A stretch of DNA of 64,000 bases, taken from positions 124,001-188,000 of the forward strand of contig NZ_JAPFGB010000001.1 of the NCBI RefSeq assembly GCF_026241095.1, given 5' to 3'. Below, one piece after another: positions 18,370-26,530 of this stretch (its first letter is position 1; each line of letters begins with the position of its first letter). The DNA comes from Saccharopolyspora sp. NFXS83. GTDB taxonomy: Bacteria > Actinomycetota > Actinomycetes > Mycobacteriales > Pseudonocardiaceae. The notes below the pieces were generated by a model. The model had not been told where the DNA came from, ran no database searches, and saw only the letters and a program-made list of their open reading frames with translations. A program made the position numbers and the translations under genes.

Positions 18370-19545
18370 TCAGCCGCCGCTGTGATCGATCTCAGCCCCC
18401 GCCGGGACGCATCTGTCCTCGGGGTCGTCGAGCCAGCCTTCCGGCAGCACGACCTTCCCCGCGGAGCCCTGCCGCCCGCGCGGACCTTCGGCGTCGGCGG
18501 GGAACGGCACGTCCGGGTCGAGCCCCGCCAGCAGGTCGTCGAGTTCGGCGAGGCTGGACACGAGCCCGAACCGGTGCCGCAGATCGGAACCGACCGGGAA
18601 GCCGCGCAGGTACTGCGCCATGTGCTTGCGCAGGTCCCGCACGCCCTTCTGCTCGCCCATGTGCTCGCTGAGCAGCTCGCCGTGCCTGCGCAGCACCCGC
18701 CGGACCTCGCCGAGGTTCGGACCGGCCGGGATCTCCCGCCCCGCGAACGCCGCCTGCAGGTCGCGGAACAGCCACGGCCGCCCGAGGCAGCCCCGCCCGA
18801 CGACGACGCCGTCGCACCCGGTCTCGGCCATCATCCGCAGCGCGTCGTCGGCGCTGAAGATGTCGCCGTTGCCCAGCACCGGGATGCCGCGAACGGTCTC
18901 CTTGAGCCGGGTGATCGTGGACCAGTCGGCCGTGCCGGAGTAGCGCTGCGCGGCGGTGCGCGCGTGCAGCGCCACGGCGGAGGCGCCGGCCTGCTCGGCG
19001 ATCCGCCCCGCGTCGAGGTAGGTGAGGTGTTCGTCGTCGATGCCGATGCGGAACTTCACGGTCACCGGGATGCCCGCAGGTTCGGCGGCCCGCACGGCGG
19101 CGGTGACGATGTCCTCGAACAGCCGCCGCTTGTACGGCAGCGCCGAGCCCCCGCCCTTGCGGGTGACCTTCGGAACGGGACAGCCGAAGTTCATGTCGAC
19201 GTGATCGGCGAGGTCCTCGTCCACGATCATCCGCACGGCCTGGCCCATGGTCACCGGATCGACGCCGTAGAGCTGCATCGAACGAGGCCGTTCATCGGCG
19301 TCGAACGTGATCATCTGCATGGTCTGCGGATGCCGCTCCACCAACGCCCGGCTCGTGATCATCTCGCAGACGTAGAGCCCCGCGCCGTACTCCCGGCACA
19401 ACCTGCGGAACGCTACGTTCGTGATCCCGGCCATGGGAGCGAGCACCACGGGCGGATCCACGGCGTACGGCCCGATCCGCAGCCCATGCTGAGGCGGGCG
19501 TTCAGCGGTCGGCACCATCGAATCGAGCACGGTCACGCGGACCAT
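18370..19545 (-). CDS. dusB: tRNA-dihydrouridine synthase DusB
   Basis: A flavoenzyme that reduces uridines in the tRNA D-loop. It has 391 residues with the FMN-binding TIM-barrel start (PVVLAPMAGITNVAFRRL), the catalytic cysteine in MNFGCPVPKVTRKGGGSAL (about residue 118), VKFRIGIDD, HARTAAQRYSG and the phosphate-binding GNGDIFS / GVVVGRGCLGRPW segments. This is the NifR3/DusB family. The C-terminal helical domain is normal, followed by a short acidic tail. The neighbouring tRNA-Lys is on the opposite strand, so the link is positional only. Confidence 0.93.
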   Translation of the reverse strand: MVRVTVLDSMVPTAERPPQHGLRIGPYAVDPPVVLAPMAGITNVAFRRLCREYGAGLYVCEMITSRALVERHPQTMQMITFDADERPRSMQLYGVDPVTMGQAVRMIVDEDLADHVDMNFGCPVPKVTRKGGGSALPYKRRLFEDIVTAAVRAAEPAGIPVTVKFRIGIDDEHLTYLDAGRIAEQAGASAVALHARTAAQRYSGTADWSTITRLKETVRGIPVLGNGDIFSADDALRMMAETGCDGVVVGRGCLGRPWLFRDLQAAFAGREIPAGPNLGEVRRVLRRHGELLSEHMGEQKGVRDLRKHMAQYLRGFPVGSDLRHRFGLVSSLAELDDLLAGLDPDVPFPADAEGPRGRQGSAGKVVLPEGWLDDPEDRCVPAGAEIDHSGG

Positions 19546-19714
19546 TGTCCCTGACGCCGCAGTCGACCTTGCAGTCCCGGTTCGAGGCCCGCGATGTGAT
19601 CACCGCGGCGGCATCGCCCCCGCGGCGCGGCGCCGCTGCCCTGCTAACACCGCGCCCCACCGACTTCGGCCCACCGTCACACGAGATGACCACGCCCTTG
19701 TAGGCTGCCCCTGC

Positions 19715-19790
19715 GGGGCGTTAGCTCAACTGGCAGAGCAACGGACTTTTAATCCGTGGGTTCTGGGTTCGATCCCCAGGCGCCCCACCA
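19715..19790 (+). tRNA. tRNA-Lys (anticodon TTT), AICE integration site
   Basis: A complete cloverleaf is readable: acceptor stem GGGGCGT paired with GCGCCCC, anticodon stem ACGGA/TCCGT around loop CTTTTAA (anticodon TTT at loop positions 34-36), T-arm CTGGG-TTCGATC-CCCAG, discriminator A and an encoded CCA. The 3' 37 nt, from within the anticodon stem to CCA, are repeated at 33089-33125, which marks it as the attachment site of the downstream element. Confidence 0.95.
19754..19790 (+). repeat. attL, 37-bp direct repeat within tRNA-Lys
   Basis: Identical over 37 bp to 33089-33125; the flanking base differs on both sides (T versus A before, T versus C after). It contains the T-arm and acceptor 3' strand, so insertion rebuilds the tRNA. 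The intact integrase stop lies 52 bp away, the usual geometry. Confidence 0.93.
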
Positions 19791-19841
19791 TCCCGCCTGG
19801 TCAGGGACTTGGAGAATCTCGCTACCGAGCCCGGTTGCCAA

Positions 19842-21041
19842 CTAATTGCCAACTTCGCCGGTTTGCCCGTCGGAGTCCACGAACGCCAGCGCGTCAGCGC
19901 TCGCGCGAGACTGCTGGCCCCTGCCGAAGTAGACATCCTGGGTCATCGACACTCGGGAGTGGCCGAGCAGGTCGGCCACCTGGCGGGCGGTGAGCCCTGC
20001 CTCATCGAGCAGTGTCGCCACGGTCTTGCGCATGGTGTGGAAGGTGACCCACTCGTAGCCCGCACGCTTGCGGAACGGGATCCAGGTCCGGTTGCCGACG
20101 TTCGACGAGTTGAGGTAGCCGCCCTGGGTGTTGACGAAGATGGGCTTCGCCGGGTCGACGTCGCCGAGCTGTTCGGCTCGTTCCGAGAGCATCCGCACGG
20201 CCCAGTCCGGCAACGCGATGTCGCGAGCCGAGCCGTCGCTCTTGCCGTCGTTGCGGCGCGTGCCCTGACCACGTGCCCGGATCAGGTTGCCGCTCATCCG
20301 CAGCTTCTTGGCCGCCGGGTCGAAGTCCTCCCAGTGGGCTCCGAGAGCTTCGCCGATGCGTTCGCCGGTGGCGATGAAGAACCGCACCAGGTCAGGCAGG
20401 TCGCGCCGCTTCGCTTCCTCATCGGCGTCGAGCTTGCCCAGCAGGTCGCGGAGTTCATCCTTGGTCAACGCGCGGGGCTTCTTGCGCTTGACCTTGGCGC
20501 GGCGCTCGCTCAAGGCAGCGATCCCCTTCGCCGGGTTCTGCTCCACGGCGCCGGCCTGGATAGCGAAGGCCATGATGTTGCTGATCACGGCCTTGACGAG
20601 CTTAGCCAAGGTCAGGCTGTTGGCCTTGAGCTTGCGCTGACACAGGTTGCTGACCGCTGGTGTCTTCACCTCGAACAGCCGGAAGTTCTGGAACTCGGGC
20701 TTGACGTGGTTTGCGTAGACGTTCTCGTAGGTGTCCAGCGTGGTCAGCGAGTAGATGCCGTTCTCAGCGTCGTCGCGGAACTGAGTCAGCCACTGCGCGG
20801 CGGCTTCACCGAACGGGGAAGACGCGGTCAGGTCGGCACCGGGAGCCGCCGGTGGAGCGAGGTTGTTGACCGCGTCCCGGACCGCTTGCTTCGCCTTTTC
20901 CTTGGTCTTTCCCCGGCGGCGAACGTCCACATAGCTGCCGTCCTCGCGCCGGTACCAGGCCCGAGCTGAATAGGACTTGCCGACCGGTTTGACCGTGATC
21001 TCTCCCATGCTGCCCAGCGGCAGCGGAAGCCGACCGGACAT
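19842..21041 (-). CDS. int: Tyrosine site-specific integrase of the AICE
   Basis: Catalyses integration at tRNA-Lys and, with Xis, excision. It has 399 residues: an N-terminal arm-binding region with a basic YRREDGSYVDVRRRGKTKEK stretch, a SAM-like core-binding domain (~70-170) and the catalytic domain. Catalytic residues are visible: Arg228 in TGERIGEAL, His335 and Arg338 in HTMRK, a His in LGHSR near 361, and Tyr371 in TQDVYFG. ATG at 21041 shares one base with the xis stop (TGATG), so the two are translationally coupled. The longer open frame upstream of this ATG overlaps xis and is rejected. Confidence 0.93.
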   Translation of the reverse strand: MSGRLPLPLGSMGEITVKPVGKSYSARAWYRREDGSYVDVRRRGKTKEKAKQAVRDAVNNLAPPAAPGADLTASSPFGEAAAQWLTQFRDDAENGIYSLTTLDTYENVYANHVKPEFQNFRLFEVKTPAVSNLCQRKLKANSLTLAKLVKAVISNIMAFAIQAGAVEQNPAKGIAALSERRAKVKRKKPRALTKDELRDLLGKLDADEEAKRRDLPDLVRFFIATGERIGEALGAHWEDFDPAAKKLRMSGNLIRARGQGTRRNDGKSDGSARDIALPDWAVRMLSERAEQLGDVDPAKPIFVNTQGGYLNSSNVGNRTWIPFRKRAGYEWVTFHTMRKTVATLLDEAGLTARQVADLLGHSRVSMTQDVYFGRGQQSRASADALAFVDSDGQTGEVGN

Positions 21042-21220
21042 CAGATCACCCCCTCGGGTTGTGCGTCGAACCAGGCTTCGACGTCTTCGGGCCGGTAGCG
21101 GACGTGCTTGCCGACTCGCTTGCCGGTGGGTCCGGTTCCTCGGGTGCGCCATTGGTAGACGGTGCCGACCGGGACGCCGAAGTAGTCGGCCACGTCCTGC
21201 GGTCCCCAGAGTTTCTGCAT
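21041..21220 (-). CDS. xis: Excisionase-like MerR/helix-turn-helix protein
   Basis: 59 residues, a winged-helix excisionase of the HTH_17 type: LWGPQDVADYFGVPVGTVYQW followed by a wing with GKHVRYRPEDVEAWFDAQ. Directly upstream of int and overlapping it as TGATG. Small size, motif and position are those of AICE Xis proteins, which bend the attachment DNA and favour excision. Confidence 0.88.
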   Translation of the reverse strand: MQKLWGPQDVADYFGVPVGTVYQWRTRGTGPTGKRVGKHVRYRPEDVEAWFDAQPEGVI

Positions 21221-21225
21221 CGGGA

Positions 21226-22506
21226 TCAGTCCTTTCGTTCGGTGGAGTGCCGGTGTTTGCGGGTGTCGCGTCGTCGTTGGGCGATGCCTTCGGCGATGTC
21301 GCGTTCCTCTGGGGTGCGGTGTCCGACTGAGGTCATGTCCCAGTGGTTGACCACGGTTACCGACTCTTCGGTGACGCCGAGTTCGTCCAGGGCGGCTTCG
21401 AGGCGGAAGCGCTGCCGGTCGCCACGGATCTGCTTGAACGTCGTGGAGTAGGCCTTGCTCTTGGACAGGAAGTGGCCGCGGAAGGCGAGCATGTGGCACC
21501 AGCGCCGCAGGTTGAGGTGATCCAGCTCCGGGCGGTCGCCGAGTGCCCAGGCGGTGCGCATGAGCTGCTTGTAGTGCTCGTTGATCCGCAACTGTTCGAT
21601 GTGGGCATCGGAGCGGATCGGCCGGTCGGCCGCTTCGGACTTGCCGGTGCCTTTGGTGGCGTACTTCGCGACGTAGGAGGACAGGCGGTCGTCGGTGATC
21701 TCGCCGTCGCCGTCCTCGAAGTCCGGGGCGTTCGCGGCCTTGATGGTGCGGACGTCGATCTGACGGCCCCACGCCAGTTCTCGCGCCTGGCCGTCGATCT
21801 CCGGTGTCGTGATCTGGACCTGCGCGTGCGCCGCACGGATGGCATCGCCCAGCAGGTCCGGAGTCGCCCACGCCGGTGCCTGGTCGGTGGCGCCGTTGGG
21901 TCCGTCGAGGCGGATCACGGCGTGGAAGTGGATCGCTCCGCGTCGCTGGTATTCGGCGACCTTGGCGTAGGAGAGCCGGGCGTGGTCGGCGAAGTCGCGG
22001 ACGCGGATTCCGGCGGCTTTAGCGAGGTGGCGGCGTAGAGCGATGACGAATCGGTGCCAGAGCTGTCCGGCGTGTGCGTTGAACAGGACGTGCCCGGTGT
22101 AGTCGTACCGAGTCGGGAACCGAGGCTGCCCGTCGTCACGGACCGGGCCGAACGAGGGCGCGGTGAGGGTGAGGAACACCCTCGGGCGTTCGGTGACGTG
22201 CTCGGGGACGCCTTTGGTTCCGCCGGACAGGCCCGCGCGGAGGAGGTGGAAGGCGTCGGCGGCGTAGCGGTCGGAGCAGGCGGCACAGACCGATTCGCGG
22301 CGGTTTCCGCAGGGCACCATCACGTGCCCGCCTTTGTGCGCGAGGACCTGACTGGTGGCGGTGTCGGTGACGGTCCAGGCGCCGGTCATGCGGACGGGGT
22401 GGGTGCATCCGCCGGTGGCTTCGACCTGTTCACGCCAGCGGCCGTAATCGGTGCTGTGGAGTCGTCGTTGGTAGCGGTCCACGACCGCCGGATCAGTGCG
22501 CACCAT
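21226..22506 (-). CDS. Rolling-circle replication initiator (RepSA-like, HUH family)
   Basis: A 426-residue initiator that nicks the double-strand origin so that the excised element can replicate. The HUH metal-binding motif is H193-F-H195 in GAIHFHAVIRLDG, and the nicking tyrosines are Y278 and Y282 in YVAKYATK. The N terminus has paired cysteines (CTHP; CGNRRESVCAACSDR) resembling a zinc site. ATG at 22506 is preferred over the longer frame because AAAGGGAAC lies about 8 nt upstream. It follows a strong inverted repeat that separates it from the spd gene and precedes xis by 5 bp. Confidence 0.88.
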   Translation of the reverse strand: MVRTDPAVVDRYQRRLHSTDYGRWREQVEATGGCTHPVRMTGAWTVTDTATSQVLAHKGGHVMVPCGNRRESVCAACSDRYAADAFHLLRAGLSGGTKGVPEHVTERPRVFLTLTAPSFGPVRDDGQPRFPTRYDYTGHVLFNAHAGQLWHRFVIALRRHLAKAAGIRVRDFADHARLSYAKVAEYQRRGAIHFHAVIRLDGPNGATDQAPAWATPDLLGDAIRAAHAQVQITTPEIDGQARELAWGRQIDVRTIKAANAPDFEDGDGEITDDRLSSYVAKYATKGTGKSEAADRPIRSDAHIEQLRINEHYKQLMRTAWALGDRPELDHLNLRRWCHMLAFRGHFLSKSKAYSTTFKQIRGDRQRFRLEAALDELGVTEESVTVVNHWDMTSVGHRTPEERDIAEGIAQRRRDTRKHRHSTERKD

Positions 22507-22531
22507 CTGGTGTGTTCCCTTTCGAACATGA

Positions 22532-22580
22532 CGAAGGCGGAGCACCACCGATGTCGTTCGGTGGTGGTGCTCCGCCTTCG
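22532..22580. repeat. 18-bp inverted repeat upstream of rep (terminator or origin)
   Basis: Arms CGAAGGCGGAGCACCACC (22532-22549) and its exact complement (22563-22580) with a 13-nt loop, lying between the spd gene stop and the rep start. It could terminate the transfer operon, attenuate rep, or be part of the rolling-circle origin. The sequence alone does not choose between these. Confidence 0.7.
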
Positions 22581-22619
22581 TGTGGTTGTGCTTATTCAGT
22601 TGTGGCAACGGTTTTTCGG

Positions 22620-23459
22620 TCAGGTGGCGATGAGATCGGCGTGGATGGCGGTGGCCATCGCGTCCGGGACCTTCACCACCTGTTGCACGTCCGCCGGAGC
22701 GAACCCACGGCCCTCTTCAGCCGCCTGATCCCGAGCACGCTTGAGCGCGTCGACAACGTGCGAGGGCAGACGCGGGCCACGCTTCACCGGCTCAGCCGGG
22801 ACTACCGGAGGCATCGGCGTGGGTGCTTCCGGCGCGGTGGGAGCCGGGGCCGGCTGCGGGACTACTTCCCTGGTTTCCGCAGGTGAGTCATGCCCTGCTG
22901 CGTCGGCGTAGCCCTGCATCACGACTTGCCGTGACCGGGCCTGAATCACCGGGATCACCTCGGCCAGGCCGTAGACGACCACCGGAATGATCAGGTGCAC
23001 CGCCAGCGACCCGAGCTGAAACCGGGTTGGATCGAGCTGCGGGATCACATTCATGAACAACGTCGTGCCGAGTAGGACCCGCTTGATCCGCGTCCACCAA
23101 TGGTGACCCGGCTCAACGCCGTGGGACAAGATGACGGCTTCGAAGTTGAGCAGCAGGATCAGCAGCCCGGCGAACATCGGTTCCACCGTCCAGGCCGCCC
23201 ACCACACCGGGTCACCAGACGTGGCGTCACCGGCGAGGAACGCCTGAACCCCGGTAGTGGTGAACGAGAGGCCGAGAGCGAGGAAGAACCACAGCCCGGC
23301 CACGGTGCGCCGCCGGGTGCGTTCCATCGCGACAGCGATCAAATCGGGATCGAGGGACAGGGGACGCAGCCGTTTGGACTCGGCGATGCGTGCCCCTAGC
23401 CGCTCCACTCGCCGGGTTTTCCCGGCGTCCTGGTCGGTGTTCTTGCGGAACGGCCACAT
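22620..23459 (-). CDS. Spread-type membrane protein (SpdB2 / DUF2637-like)
   Basis: 279 residues. A basic N-terminal 55 residues is followed by four predicted membrane helices (GLWFFLALGLSFTTTGVQAFL; PMFAGLLILLLNFEAVIL; a weaker helix near LLGTTLFMNVIP; LIIPVVVYGLAEVIPVI) and a Pro-rich cytoplasmic tail. The layout resembles SpdB2-like proteins, which help intramycelial spread of conjugated DNA. ATG at 23459 has a GGAAGGGAGGG site upstream; the longer frame to 23579 runs into the preceding gene and is rejected. Confidence 0.72.
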   Translation of the reverse strand: MWPFRKNTDQDAGKTRRVERLGARIAESKRLRPLSLDPDLIAVAMERTRRRTVAGLWFFLALGLSFTTTGVQAFLAGDATSGDPVWWAAWTVEPMFAGLLILLLNFEAVILSHGVEPGHHWWTRIKRVLLGTTLFMNVIPQLDPTRFQLGSLAVHLIIPVVVYGLAEVIPVIQARSRQVVMQGYADAAGHDSPAETREVVPQPAPAPTAPEAPTPMPPVVPAEPVKRGPRLPSHVVDALKRARDQAAEEGRGFAPADVQQVVKVPDAMATAIHADLIAT

Positions 23460-23476
23460 CGCCCGTCCCTCCCTTC

Positions 23477-23662
23477 CTATTCCTCGGTTGTGGTGGTGAT
23501 CAGGGCTTTGACGCCTTGCACGATCAGCGCCAGGACGAGCAGCACCAGGAGCCCGGCGGCAGGACCGGCCAGCGCCCACACCAGCGCCACCAGGCCCACA
23601 GCCAGCAGCCCGGCCAGGGCCAGCGCGGCTAACGAACCCAGGGTCAAATGCACGTGGAACAT
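23477..23662 (-). CDS. Small two-helix membrane protein in the transfer operon
   Basis: 61 residues, nearly all hydrophobic. Two transmembrane helices (SLAALALAGLLAVGLVALVW and AGLLVLLVLALIVQGVKAL) end in a Thr/Glu tail. It lies between traB and the SpdB-like gene in the same direction, with GGAGA before the ATG. AICE transfer operons often hold such small Spd proteins; no specific function can be assigned. Confidence 0.65.
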   Translation of the reverse strand: MFHVHLTLGSLAALALAGLLAVGLVALVWALAGPAAGLLVLLVLALIVQGVKALITTTTEE

Positions 23663-23704
23663 GGCAAATCTCCTTAGACAGAAGGAAAAAACGGAACTTC
23701 GGAT

Positions 23705-25153
23705 TCAGGCGGCGTCGTGGTCTTCGTCGTCGCCGTCGAAGGAGTCGATGTGTTCGATGTCGGCTTCGGTGATCTCCGCGATCGCGGTGCGCCGGGGCGC
23801 CGGGCGTCGCTCGGTACGGCGGATCGGGGTGACCGTGCAGTAGGTGACCAGGGCGGCGATGTCGTCGTCGCTGGTGAACGCGGCGCGCACGCGGAGGGGT
23901 TCGCGGCGGCCGTCGTGTTTGACGTAGCCGGCGCCGGGCATGATCTCCGGAATCTGATCCGCGAGTGCCCCGCGGTCGCGGACGCCTTCGCCCAAGGTCA
24001 TGTCGACGTACGAGGCTTCGTCGAGGCGTAGGGCGATCTTGGTGGGGAACAGGCCCCGCATCGGCACGTTGTCCTTATGCGGCTCCTGCACCGCCCCCAC
24101 CACCCGGCCCAGCACCGCCCGGTACTGCGTCAGAGCCTTGCCCAGCAGCGGTTCGAACTCACGGGCAATGTCACGCGTGCAGTACTGCGTCATCGCAGCC
24201 AGCTCATCCACGATCAACACATCCATCGGCGTCTCGACCGACGCCGTCGCGGTCCGGATTCCTCGGCGGCCGAGGTCTTCCTTCCGCGCGTCCAAGGTCT
24301 TGACGTACTCGCGCATGAGTTCCAGGCCGGTTTCGTCGCTGTCGGCGAACCGGTGGAACATCTCCCGCCCGGCCCCGAACTCCATGCCGCCCTTGGGGTC
24401 GATCACCCACAACCGCACCGACCCCGCCCGGATCAACGGCGCCAACTGCCTGATCAAGCCCCACAACCACGAGCCCTTCCCCGAACCGGTGGCTCCGGCC
24501 AACAGGATGTGCAGGCCGCCCAAGAGATCGAGGGCGAAGTCTCGGCCGTACTCCGTCCGCCCGATCACCAGGCGACCCAGATCCACCGACTCAACCGACT
24601 CCGGCAACGCAGGCAGCGGGACGGGCATCTCATCGAACGGTTCGCGGCGCTGGAAATCCAGACTGATCACACCCGGCTTCAGCGTGCGCACCGTCGCCCG
24701 ACGAGCCCGGTAGGCGTTGGCGAGGCGTTCCAGGACGGCTTCGAAGTCGCCGGGTTCCTGGGTCTTGACCATGCGAATCCGCACGTGGTCCCAGCACCAC
24801 GACGACGACACCCGCACCACCTTCGGCGCCCACGACCGCCCCCGATGATCAGTGACCACGAGACCCGCGCGATAGGCGAGGTCGAACCACTGACGCTGAT
24901 AGACCGCCCACCGTCTCCACCACGCCCGCAACAACCGCCCCGCGAACCGATCGAACGTCGGACGATCCAACAAGCACCAGGAGGCACCGGCCACCACAGC
25001 GACACCGGCGGCACTGAGCACTACGAGGTAGCCCAGCCACACCACCGATGCCCCCAGCACGACCGTGCTCGTCATGGAACGCGGATGCCGAGCCACCCAC
25101 TTCCCCGCTGCCCGTGCCGGAGTCGTTCCGACTGCTACCCGTGTGTCCGTCAT
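23705..25153 (-). CDS. traB: TraB/TraSA FtsK-like conjugative DNA translocase
   Basis: 482-residue septal DNA pump that alone transfers double-stranded element DNA between hyphae. Two membrane helices occur near residues 28-60 (TSTVVLGASVVWLGYLVVL; AGVAVVAGASWCLL). An FtsK/SpoIIIE ATPase core follows, with Walker A GATGSGKGS near residue 220 and Walker B DVLIVDEL near 315. The C-terminal region should recognise the clt repeats. It is the first gene of the minus-strand transfer block. Confidence 0.88.
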   Translation of the reverse strand: MTDTRVAVGTTPARAAGKWVARHPRSMTSTVVLGASVVWLGYLVVLSAAGVAVVAGASWCLLDRPTFDRFAGRLLRAWWRRWAVYQRQWFDLAYRAGLVVTDHRGRSWAPKVVRVSSSWCWDHVRIRMVKTQEPGDFEAVLERLANAYRARRATVRTLKPGVISLDFQRREPFDEMPVPLPALPESVESVDLGRLVIGRTEYGRDFALDLLGGLHILLAGATGSGKGSWLWGLIRQLAPLIRAGSVRLWVIDPKGGMEFGAGREMFHRFADSDETGLELMREYVKTLDARKEDLGRRGIRTATASVETPMDVLIVDELAAMTQYCTRDIAREFEPLLGKALTQYRAVLGRVVGAVQEPHKDNVPMRGLFPTKIALRLDEASYVDMTLGEGVRDRGALADQIPEIMPGAGYVKHDGRREPLRVRAAFTSDDDIAALVTYCTVTPIRRTERRPAPRRTAIAEITEADIEHIDSFDGDDEDHDAA

Positions 25154-25239
25154 AATCTGCTCCCCGGAAACGAAAACGGGGCGCCGGACTCCGATGTGGA
25201 ATCCGGCACCCCGGTGCCGATGTGTTCTGTTCTGCTGGT

Positions 25240-25419
25240 CTAGCTGCGTCGTTCGGCCATCTCCAACTGGGCGATGACCTCACCGACAGCGGTTTTCACC
25301 GCCTTCAGTTCGGAAGCGACTTCTTTCGGTGTCCCGAATTTGCGCAGGACGCGGTTCATCGCGGCCATCGAGGAATCGATCCGCCGCACCGTCCCGTACA
25401 CACTCTCGCCCCGTGTCAT
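25240..25419 (-). CDS. Hypothetical AICE protein, 59 aa
   Basis: Small, mainly helical, charged protein (heptad-like AAMNRVLRKFG..EVASELKAVKTAVGEVIAQLEMAE). Its ATG overlaps the upstream gene's stop as TGATG, so it is coupled to it. A two-gene unit of short coiled-coil proteins ahead of traB is consistent with an accessory transfer role, which is inference. Confidence 0.55.
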   Translation of the reverse strand: MTRGESVYGTVRRIDSSMAAMNRVLRKFGTPKEVASELKAVKTAVGEVIAQLEMAERRS

Positions 25420-25673
25420 CACTTGTATCCCTTCGCCACCACGGCACCACCGTGCTCAGCCAGCGCGTCCCGCAACCGCGTCAACGCCACCTGCGCCTGC
25501 TGCGCCTGGTCCTCGATATCCGCGAACCGACGGGCGTCGACGATGTCGTCTTCCAGGAACGCCACCCGGCCCAAGTCCTGGTCCAGCTCATCCACGAACC
25601 GCGCCAACACCTCCAGACGCGTCACCGCCGCCGACGCCGGACCCACCCGCTTCAACGCCTGCTCCATCGCCAT
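25419..25673 (-). CDS. Hypothetical AICE protein, 84 aa, helical
   Basis: Predicted all-helical protein with alternating hydrophobic and charged positions (LEVLARFVDELDQDLGRVAFLEDD). ATG at 25673 is preferred over the two TTG codons just before it because GGAAGGGG lies about 10 nt upstream. Coupled to the next gene by TGATG. No family recognised. Confidence 0.55.
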   Translation of the reverse strand: MAMEQALKRVGPASAAVTRLEVLARFVDELDQDLGRVAFLEDDIVDARRFADIEDQAQQAQVALTRLRDALAEHGGAVVAKGYK

Positions 25674-26001
25674 CAACAACCACCCCTTCCTTTCTCGTCA
25701 CTCGCCGTTGTCGGCGAGATGCCACCGGCCACCCACGCAGCCGGAACCGTGAAACCAGAAATCCCGATCAGAACGAACCCGCATCATCTGGTCCTTTCGA
25801 CATGGACAAGGCCATGAAGACCCCCGAACCGCCATTGAAAACCGGCGACTCGGGGACCAACAAAGCCCTACCGGCACGCGCATTCGTGCCGGAAAAAGGC
25901 ATAGATCGGCCCACTATGGAATTCACTAAAGAACAAGCAGCCCACGAAAACGGCTTGAAAAATGCTTTAGATAAAGACCGTCACACCCAGCGGGGCGGAG
26001 A
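25674..26001. other. Intergenic region in AICE without a convincing gene
   Basis: About 330 bp between two minus-strand genes. An 83-codon plus-strand frame (ATG 25803) has protein-like composition but no ribosome site and runs into the opposite gene, so it is not called. This region probably carries the promoter of the transfer operon. Confidence 0.5.
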
Positions 26002-26352
26002 TCAGACCAGCGGGGTCACGCCCGCCGCGCGGTACGCAAGCCCGGAGGCGTAGCGGCCGTTGCGCTCGGTCTGCCACGGCGACACCGTCGCGTCGATCAA
26101 CTGCACGTACGTGCCCTCCTCGAACCCGTCACCGGGGTCAGTGGTCAGGGTCACCTTGATCTCTTCACCCTTCTCCGCGAACTGACCTTCCTGCGGGCGC
26201 TTCTTCGCGAACAGCGACACCACGAAGTGCTGAACCCCCGAGCGGTCCGTCACCGGCTCCTCGACGCCGTTGTCGTTCTCCCGCATCTTCAACGCCGGAG
26301 ACTCCGTCACCATCAGCTTGTAGCCCTGCAAGTTCACCGGGATGTTCCGCAC
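26002..26352 (-). CDS. Conserved AICE-type hypothetical protein, 116 aa
   Basis: Begins (V/M)RNIPVNLQGYKLMVTESP and ends in a RYASGLAYRAAG segment; predicted mostly beta, possibly an OB-like fold. GTG at 26352 is chosen because GGAGG lies 6 nt upstream and because a hairpin (26363-26382) separates it from ATG 26397, the alternative start, which lacks a ribosome site. It is the first minus-strand gene next to the operator cluster, so the GntR regulator may control it. Proteins of this look occur upstream of traB in other AICEs from memory; function unknown. Confidence 0.6.
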   Translation of the reverse strand: MRNIPVNLQGYKLMVTESPALKMRENDNGVEEPVTDRSGVQHFVVSLFAKKRPQEGQFAEKGEEIKVTLTTDPGDGFEEGTYVQLIDATVSPWQTERNGRYASGLAYRAAGVTPLV

Positions 26353-26362
26353 TTTGACCTCC

Positions 26363-26382
26363 AAGCCCCGTCTTCGGGGCTT
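26363..26382 (-). terminator. Small hairpin in the leader of the transfer block
   Basis: AAGCCCCG-tctt-CGGGGCTT, an 8-bp perfect stem lying just before the GGAGG of the next gene on the minus strand. It could attenuate transfer-operon transcription or shield the ribosome site. Confidence 0.45.
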
Positions 26383-26410
26383 TCGACTGCCTGACATCAA
26401 TCAACATACA

Positions 26411-26506
26411 GGTGTTCTAGTACACCGTCAACTGGTGTTCTGATACAGCATCAATAGGGCTTGTACCAGGAAAGATGCCGCGAGTAGGGTTCTGTCCTAG
26501 AACACC
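26411..26506. promoter_or_regulatory. Three operator-like sites sharing GGTGTTCT, between transfer block and gntR
   Basis: Site 1 at 26411-26426 is GGTGTTCTAGTACACC, a near-perfect palindrome. Site 2 at 26434-26449 is GGTGTTCTGATACAGC. Site 3, on the opposite strand at 26487-26506, reads GGTGTTCTAGGACAGAACCC. They lie in the divergent promoter region between the minus-strand transfer genes and the GntR gene, the arrangement of KorSA-type autorepression in pSAM2. Seen: the repeated motif. Inferred: the GntR protein binds it. Confidence 0.7.
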
Positions 26507-26530
26507 GCGATCCTCTAGCTAGGAGCTGAA

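Noticed and set aside
25803-26053. 83-codon plus-strand frame in the AICE with protein-like composition
   Set aside because: No ribosome site, isolated, and its end overlaps the 3' end of the opposite gene.
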